A stretch of DNA of 64,000 nucleotides from the NCBI RefSeq assembly GCF_040802235.1, contig NC_133158.1, positions 154,330,401-154,394,400 of the forward strand, read 5' to 3'. The position numbers were made by a program, and so were the translations under genes. Source of the stretch: Manis javanica (taxonomy: Eukaryota > Chordata > Mammalia > Pholidota > Manidae). The notes under the pieces are model-generated. The model saw only the letters and a list, made by a program, of their open reading frames with translations, made no database searches and was not told the origin of the DNA. Shown piece by piece: positions 57,790-64,000 of this stretch (the first letter of the stretch is position 1; each line of letters begins with the position of its first letter).

Positions 57790-59830
57790 CATTGCTTTCT
57801 ATTACATTTTTTAAAATTGAAATAAAGTTTACTTATAGTGAACTGCATAGATCTTAAGTGTAAGATTCAATGGCTTTGACAAATATAAACATTTGTGTAA
57901 CCATTATCCCAATCAAGATGTAAATACTTCCCTAGAAAGTTCCTTCAAGCTCTTATATCTAAGTCTATCCCAATCCCCTACAGGTGACTATTCTGATTTT
58001 TAACTCCATGCATAAAATTTCCCTAAGGAATCATATCGTTGTTCACTTTTGTGTCTGGGTTATTTTGCTCAACTTAATGCTTTGAGATTATTTACATTGC
58101 TGCATGTATCAGTAGTACATTCTTTTTTTCTCTCTATGTAGTAATATTCCCTTTTTCATACCCAATATTGGTAACTTTTTTTTGTTCTCCCTCCTTTTAT
58201 ATTTGTCATGAATAGTCAGCCCTATACTGGTTTTATCAATTTTACTAGTTTTTTACAATGAGCTATTACTTTAATTAACTCTTTCCATTGGATATTTGCT
58301 TTCTAATTTATTAATTTCCTTTTTCTTTTTTGCAGTTTCTACTTCTCTTGATTAAATTCTTCATCAGTCATTTAATGTTTTGGATATATTATGCATTGTT
58401 ATGGGTCCAAATCTTATAACTCTAATATCTGTACTTCCTTCATACAGGTCTTCCTTAGATCTTATTTATTACTGTATAGTATTCCACATGTGGACATACC
58501 ATAATCTATCTCTTCAATTGTATGTACATTTTGGTTGCCTCCAGTTTTGTGGTATTGTGAATAAAGCTGTTATGAACATATGCTATGCTTTCAATTCTTT
58601 TTGGCAAAAACATAGAAGAGGAATAATTAGTAATAGGGTAAATGTACACTTAACATAAGAAACTGCCTAACAATACTCCAAGGTGCTTTTATGATTTTAT
58701 GCTCTCACTAACAATGAATAAGTGTTCTGGTTGCTTCACATACTCCCCAGAATTTGGTGTCATAAGGAGTTTTGATTTTTGGTTATTCTAGTGCGTTTAA
58801 CATGACATTTCAGTGTGGTTTAATTTGCAATTTCCTGATGACTAATGATAGGGAATGCTTATTCATGGGCTTATTAGCCATTTGTATGACTCCTTTTGTG
58901 AAGTGTGAAGTTCTTTCTCATTTAAAATGTTGGGTTGTTTATCTTTTAATTATTGGTTTATGGGAATTTTTTTATATACTCATGATACAAATTCTCTGTT
59001 AAATATATGTATTGCAAATATTTTTCCCAGTCTGTGGCTCACTTTATCATTTTATTAATGGTGTCTTTTGAAGACGGAACATTTTTAACTTTAATGAAGT
59101 ATAATTTATCTTTTTTTCTTTCTTTTTCCTCCCTCAGAACTTTCTGCCTACCTCAAAGCTGTGAAGATATTCTCAGATGTTTTCTTCTACAAGTTTCATA
59201 GTTTTAGCTTTTATGTTACATTTATAGTCTATCTGAAATATATTTGTGTGTGATGTGAGGTGAATATTAAGATTCATCTTCTTCTCAAAATTTATCAAAT
59301 TGGTATAGCACCAACAGTTGAAAAGACTTTCCCTCATTGAATCTTTGACACCTTTGTCAGAAGTTAATTTATAATATGTGTATAGATCTATCTTCCAGAG
59401 TCTCTAGTTTGTTCCATTGACCTTTTTACTTAGACTAATACCACACTCTCTTAATTACTGTAGCTTAATAGTGGATCTTGAAATCCAGTAGTATGAATTC
59501 TCTAGATCTGTTCTTTTTCCAAGTTTGCTCTGGCTATTCTCAGTCTTTTGCATTTCCACATAGATTTTTAAGTGAACTTTTCATTCTCTATAAAAAAGCC
59601 TTCTGGGATTTTGATGGCACAGAACTGATACCTTAATAATACTGAATCTTAAAACTCCTGATATAGTTCTCTATTCATGGTATATGTCCTTATTTATTTA
59701 AGTCTTCCTTAAATTCTCTCATCAGTGTTTTTTAGTTTTTAGTGTAAAGGTTTTACCAATCTCTTGTTAATGTTTTTCTCTTAAATATTTTATGTTTTTT
59801 GGTGCTATCTGATAGGAAGATTTTAAAGAT
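57790..59830 (-). mobile_element. Old L1 (L1M-type), minus strand
   Basis: Antisense 3'UTR and ORF2 relic: 'CATTATCCCAATCAAGATGTA', 'GTATAGTATTCCACATGTGG', 'ATTTGCAATTTCCTGATGAC' and 'GAATTCTCTAGATCTGTTC' are decayed L1 landmarks in order. The part at 58180-58400 matches a more 5' L1 region, so a rearranged or second fragment is probably included. No open frame. Confidence 0.7.
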
Positions 59831-60734
59831 AGATTCTATTACAACTGTCAGAGGCACCTAAAACCTAAAGCTCATTTTTAAAAATACCTGTAAGTTTCTA
59901 GTGAGATGTTATGAGATTAGGTCACATAGGAGGCTAATACAAAGGGAAAAATACAAAGTTGATGTTAAAGAGTTGTTTTAAGGCAGCATATATACAGGTA
60001 CTAATTGACTGTAGAGACAGTAAGAGAGATAGAGACTGGAAGAGGGTACAGTAGAGGTTCTGGGGGTGCTGGTAACAGTCTGTTTCTTGATCTGGGTTAA
60101 TAAGTGTTGCTCAATTTCAGAAAATTAAAAAAAGAATATTTTTTACCTGTTCCCTTTTCTGTATGCATTTTATAATCCGATTGAAAAAGTGAATTAAAAT
60201 CATGAAAAAAATCTAAGGAACTAATTCATACATTCATTGCCAATTGCATACTCATGAGAGGGCAGTTCATGTGATGATGGGTGCCACCATGCTGTTGCCT
60301 CTGACAGTATGCTGAATTGAGCTGCAATTCCTTGCAAGAGATAATAATATTTTTTGTATCACTGAAACAGCTAAGCAAATGCCTGATGCAAAAATTTGGG
60401 GGCTGAAATGCCTAAAAAGAAGAAAGGAATATGGGCAAAGAGGATGCTAAATGAGTTGGAGGCAGAAAGAAAAATGATGAAAGAATGTGAGAGGAAAATT
60501 GATATGAAACCTTGTTTCCTGCCAGAATCAACTGAAAAAATGCTGAGTACTCTTTCCTCACTTTAGACCCAGGAGTAAGATAGCATGAAGTGGTATTAAG
60601 ATCTTATGTACTTATAATGTTATATAATTGTGTATACATACAATAGTAAAGCATTTTTATTAGCAAGCAGAGGATACCGTGACATTTATTCTAAGTCTGA
60701 ATCTTACTGAAATCAGAGTTAATTGCTACTTTAT
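59831..60734. other. Unannotated intergenic sequence
   Basis: About 900 bp without a recognised gene or repeat. Confidence 0.5.
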
Positions 60735-60750
60735 GCTCCCATAGCATTTT

Positions 60751-61566
60751 TTTTGTATCATTAATATACCATTACATGAGCAACATTATGGTTACTAGAC
60801 TCTCCCCATTATCAAGTTCCAACCACATACCCCATCACAGTCACTGTCTATCAGCATATTGAGATGCTATAGAAGCACTACTTGTCTCTGTTATACTGCC
60901 TTCCCCGTCTCCTCCCCACGACATTATGTGTGTTAATCGTAATGCCCCTTTCCCCCCCTTATTCCTTCCTTCCTTTATACCCACCATCCCCAGTCCCTTT
61001 CCCTTTGGTAACTGTTGGTCCATTCTTGGGTTCTGTGAGTCTGCTGCTGTTTTGTTCCTTCAGTTTTTCCTCTGTTCTTCTACTCCACAGATGAGTGAAA
61101 TCATTTGGTATTTGTCTTTCTCTGCTTGGCCTATTTCACTAAGCATAATATCCTCTAGCTCCATCAATGTTGTTGCAAATGGTAGGATTTGTTTTCTTCT
61201 TATGGCTGAATAATATTCCATTGTGTGTATGTACCACATCTTCTTTATCCATTCATCTACTGATGGACACTTAGCTTGATTCCATTTCTTGGCTATTGTA
61301 AATAGTGCTGCAATAAACATAGGAGTGCATATGTCTTTTTCAAACTGGGCTGTTGCATTCTTAGGGTAAATTTCTAGGCGTGAAATTCCTGGGTCAAATG
61401 GTATTTCTATTTTTGGCTTTTTGAGGAACTTCCAAACTGCTTTCCACAATGGTTGAACTAATTTACATTCCCACCAGCAGTGTAGGAGGGATCCCCTTTC
61501 TCCACATCCTTGCCCACATTTGTTGTTGTTTGTCTTTTGGATATTGGCCATCCTAACTGGTATGAA
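60751..61566 (-). mobile_element. 5'-truncated L1 (~815 bp)
   Basis: Minus strand. The ORF2 C-terminus is open for 163 codons (61551-61060) with [18 protein letters not shown], then the L1 3'UTR and A-tract. GCTCCCATAGCATTTT (60735-60750) and GCTTCCATAACATTTT (61567-61582) form a 16-bp target duplication with two mismatches. It ends at the ordinary L1 terminus without a retroviral tail. Confidence 0.9.
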
Positions 61567-61649
61567 GCTTCCATAACATTTTGTTCAATCATCAAGTACT
61601 AGCACTCCTCACACTGCATTGAAATTTCTTGATTTTAAATTTATTGTCA

Positions 61650-61765
61650 CCTGCTAGAGGGCAAGGACATTGTTTTATTCATCTCCAAATTGCCACAGCA
61701 TAGCATGTGCTTGAACCTTTGAAAAATTGTGCTCTAAATATTTGTTGAATTAAATGAATGGGTTC
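61650..61765 (+). repeat. L2-like 3' end
   Basis: 'TAGAGGGCAAGGACATTGTTT' in part and 'AATATTTGTTGAATTAAATGA'. Confidence 0.65.
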
Positions 61766-61919
61766 CAGGGTGATCATGCACATGGTATTCTCAATGTACA
61801 CATAAATCTGCTCTGATAAAATACAAATGCTTCAGTTTACAAACTCTTCAGTTGCTTCATGCTCATCTATTGTTAGATTTTATCACTGAAATCAATTTAT
61901 TAATATGAATTTATTAGTT

Positions 61920-62090
61920 CATCTGAGCATAAGAACAACCCTGTATGGCACAGAAGGGAAGTCATCATTTTACAAATGAAGAGACTAAATTTACAACTAG
62001 TTGGAGTTGTAATATAAAACAACTGGTTGGAGGCCTTACAATTAGTAAGTGTCAGAGCCAGATCTGGAATAAAAACTTTTGATTTTCTAC
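61920..62090 (-). repeat. MIR
   Basis: 'CATTTTACAAATGAAGAGACT' in part and 'TAGTAAGTGTCAGAGCCAGA', a minus-strand MIR. Confidence 0.75.
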
Positions 62091-63119
62091 TCAGTTAACT
62101 TCCTCTAAACTGCTACAGGACATTTGGTAACAAAAAGTTGTTCTATAATTATACTAGGGTGTTTTAACTCCCAGGCTGCTCTCCCCCAGTTATATACTGG
62201 GCTTTCAGCCACTTTCTTTGGTCACCCCATTTGGCTCTCCCTATTATTCCCTCCCTTCACCTCCCTTGCCCCCACTTCAGTCCCTGAGATCTCAGGAAAG
62301 AAAGGCTATGTCAGATTGGCATAATATTGTATCTATTTATAAATTTACTTCAGCATTCCTTATTCCCTACATATGTACAGTTCTAGAAACAGGTGACAAC
62401 TGTAATCTTACTGATTTCCTCTTTAATTCATGAGTTCAATACAATCTCTGACATGTGTTTGTTGTATATTTGTAGAAGAATCATTTTACCTTTTCTGAAA
62501 ATTAGTCTTATCTATTATTCTTGTTCTTTCTCAATAATGTATGAATAAAAGCTTTTTCAGAAATGATGCCATTTTTGCTGATCTGCAACTTACAGTCTAA
62601 GAAAAAAACTGGGCTCTCTCTGCAAATGCTGCTTCGAAACCTGACTAATAAGTTAAAGAAACTACCTTTCTTTGCCCCAGCAGAGGAAACAATTCCAATT
62701 TCAGTCAGATGTGAGGGAGAGGTAAACACAGACAGCAGAGCTGAAACACTATTCCAATTTTCATTTCTGCCCAGCAGACTTGGAGTATAGAAAGAGTTGC
62801 TTCAGTAACTATATATAAGGATAGAAATGAAGTCTCCCTGTCTCTTTCCCCTTTTCCTTTCCACCACCCTCACCCCTACCAAGGGGCTGAGATTTGGAGA
62901 GCAATATTCCTATCAAATTGCAATTCTGTAGTCTCTTATATTTGAACAACAGCAGATGAGAAAGGAAGGAAAGAAACCAAATTGTCACACCATCCTCAAC
63001 ACATTAAAAGAAGACATTGTTCTGAACCTTGCAAACACCTGTCATTGCCTTCATCATCTTTATCCTAATCTATAATCATCCACAGAAATTGTTATAAATC
63101 TTCAGCTTTCAGCCTGTTG
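62091..63119. other. Unannotated intergenic sequence
   Basis: About 1 kb with no recognised gene; open frames on both strands (for example near 62560-62790) lack family features. Confidence 0.5.
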
Positions 63120-63290
63120 TGTAGAATGATGGGCTTTGGAGCAGGTGATCAACAGATCAACGCTCTCCTTCCAGCGCTGTCACTGGTTTATTATGTAATC
63201 TTTGGTGCTTTGATTCTTTATCTGTGAAAAGGAGGTCACAGCTATTGAGCATATTAAATGAGATAAATCAGTATAACATCTATAAAAACT
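63120..63290 (+). repeat. MIR
   Basis: 'GATGGGCTTTGGAGCAGG' and 'TTGATTCTTTATCTGTGAAAA' in part, plus-strand MIR. Confidence 0.6.
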
Positions 63291-63329
63291 CTGCCCAAAC
63301 TAATAGTTCTATAGAAGTTAGTATCAGTT

Positions 63330-63470
63330 GCTTGACCTGTTTCCAAATCTCTAATGGGAAAAAGAATAATGCTACCTACCTCATAGGATTCTTATGAACT
63401 CTAAATGAATTAATAAATGTGAAAACAATTCCTGACATAGTGCTTAATAAATGTTAACTATTATTATTAA
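63330..63470 (+). repeat. MIR 3' part
   Basis: 'GCTACCTACCTCATAGGATTC' in part, then 'CATAGTGCTTAATAAATGTT', followed by an ATT-rich tail. Confidence 0.7.
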
Positions 63471-63599
63471 TAATACATTTTTATTATTAATAATAAAGAG
63501 CTTGTCAGATTAAACATCTTTTTCATCTTCCACAGAGAACAGACCCATGCACCCAGCAGGCTGCATCTTTCTGAGAATGTTTGCAAATGGAAGAATCAT

Positions 63600-63768
63600 C
63601 TGACCCCAGCATACGCCGCGAGAGGAGGTTGGAGGGTAGGACGGCCATAGGCCGGAACCCAAAGCTTGGGGTCGTGAGGCGCCGGAGCCTCTTTGCGGTT
63701 GCACGCAAGCACCGGAAGTGGAGAGGGCGGATTCCGCGCTGCCCTGTGAGGCCGGCTGCCTGGTGAAA
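63600..63768 (+). promoter_or_regulatory. COMMD2 CpG-rich promoter and 5'UTR
   Basis: GC content and CpG density rise sharply from about 63610 and stay high to the window end. CCGGAAGTG at 63712-63720, about 50 bp before the ATG, is a consensus ETS-family (GABPA-type) site common in housekeeping promoters. No TATA box. Transcription start not defined. Confidence 0.75.
63712..63720 (+). promoter_or_regulatory. ETS-family site
   Basis: CCGGAAGTG matches the ETS/GABPA consensus; its position just upstream of the COMMD2 start is typical for a TATA-less promoter. Confidence 0.6.
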
Positions 63769-64000
63769 ATGCTGCTGGACCTGTCCGAGGAGCATAGGGA
63801 GCATCTGGCCTTCCTGCCGCAAGTAGACTGCACAGGTCAGGCGGCCCGGCAGCGGAGGGTGGTGGTGCGTGTCGGGAGGGAACCAGGGGGAGCGCCCGGC
63901 GCTCACGGTCTTCTGGCTTCCGTTGCAGTGGTCGCCGAGTTTGGGCGGATCGCAGTGGAGTTTCTGAGGCGAGGCTCTAACCCCAAGATCTACGAAGGAG
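63769..64000 (+). CDS. COMMD2: COMMD2, COMM domain-containing protein 2 (5' part, two exons)
   Basis: Exon 1 (63769-63835) encodes MLLDLSEEHREHLAFLPQVDCT and ends with donor GTCAGG. Exon 2 starts at 63929 after TTCCGTTGCAG and encodes VVAEFGRIAVEFLRRGSN, then PKIYEG, to the window edge. Phase 1 at the junction. I recognise the N-terminus of COMMD2, a member of the COMMD family that forms the Commander/CCC complexes in endosomal cargo recycling and is also tied to NF-kB and cullin control. The C-terminal COMM domain is beyond this window. It lies 6.4 kb downstream of the ANKUB1 stop, same strand. Confidence 0.95.
   Translation, partial: MLLDLSEEHREHLAFLPQVDCTGQAARQRRVVVRVGREPGGAPGAHGLLASVAVVAEFGRIAVEFLRRGSNPKIYEG
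63836..63928 (+). other. COMMD2 intron 1 (93 nt)
   Basis: Very short GC-rich intron with GT-AG ends and a pyrimidine run before TTGCAG. The exon phase is kept across it. Confidence 0.9.

Noticed and set aside
63510-63906. Minus-strand frames over the COMMD2 promoter, considered as a divergent gene
   Set aside because: They run antisense across COMMD2 exon 1 and its intron and result from CpG-rich sequence with few stops; no recognised product.
1-64000. tRNA, rRNA or other structured RNA genes
   Set aside because: No tRNA-type A and B box pair in a foldable context, and no recognised small RNA sequence found by eye; a covariance-model scan was not possible.

Overview
This is a mammalian nuclear DNA window of interrupted genes and abundant LINE-1 (L1) sequence. 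I see no Alu, rodent B1/B2 or carnivore tRNA-Lys SINE; MIR, L2-like and MER5A-like relics are common, and the young repeats are almost all L1. That fits a placental mammal outside primates, rodents and Carnivora. A laurasiatherian such as a pangolin is a guess that the sequence alone does not prove.

Two protein-coding genes lie head to tail on the + strand. ANKUB1 (ubiquitin-like plus ankyrin-repeat protein) can be followed through six coding exons: 19566-19655, 21039-21182, 28177-28393, 38462-38576, 41894-42832 and 57196-57325. All junctions are GT-AG, phases agree, and the spliced frame is open for 544 codons. COMMD2 begins at the right edge: exon 1 is 63769-63835, a 93-nt intron follows, and exon 2 runs out of the window. 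Its start sits in a CpG-rich promoter with an ETS-type site. The ANKUB1-COMMD2 order and orientation agree with the human 3q25 arrangement as I remember it.

Layout. 1-3131: intergenic, old repeats. 3147-11380: an almost intact L1 (copy 1, minus strand) inserted in a MIR, with an uninterrupted 1280-codon ORF2, an ORF1 broken by one 8-bp duplication, and a tandem-monomer 5'UTR. 11381-19565: old L1, MIR and MER5A-like relics, including an L1 end nested in another L1. 19566-57325: ANKUB1, whose introns hold a decayed full-length L1 (copy 2, 43261-51113), a solo ERV LTR with a 6-bp target duplication (51365-51748), several 5'-truncated L1s with clear target-site duplications, and an 82-bp perfect inverted duplication in intron 3. 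57326-63600: ANKUB1 3' flank, an old L1 and one truncated younger L1. 63600-64000: COMMD2 promoter and first exons.

The most unusual feature is shared by both full-length L1 copies. Past the usual L1 3' end, each carries a further ~1.8-kb tail: an A-rich tract, a 140-170 bp segment, a second A-tract, then a retroviral env transmembrane-subunit remnant, polypurine tract and truncated LTR ending 19 nt after AATAAA in a final A-tail. Three other L1 3' fragments in the window lack it. I read this as an L1 subfamily that picked up and spread a retroviral 3' end, perhaps by serial 3' transduction.
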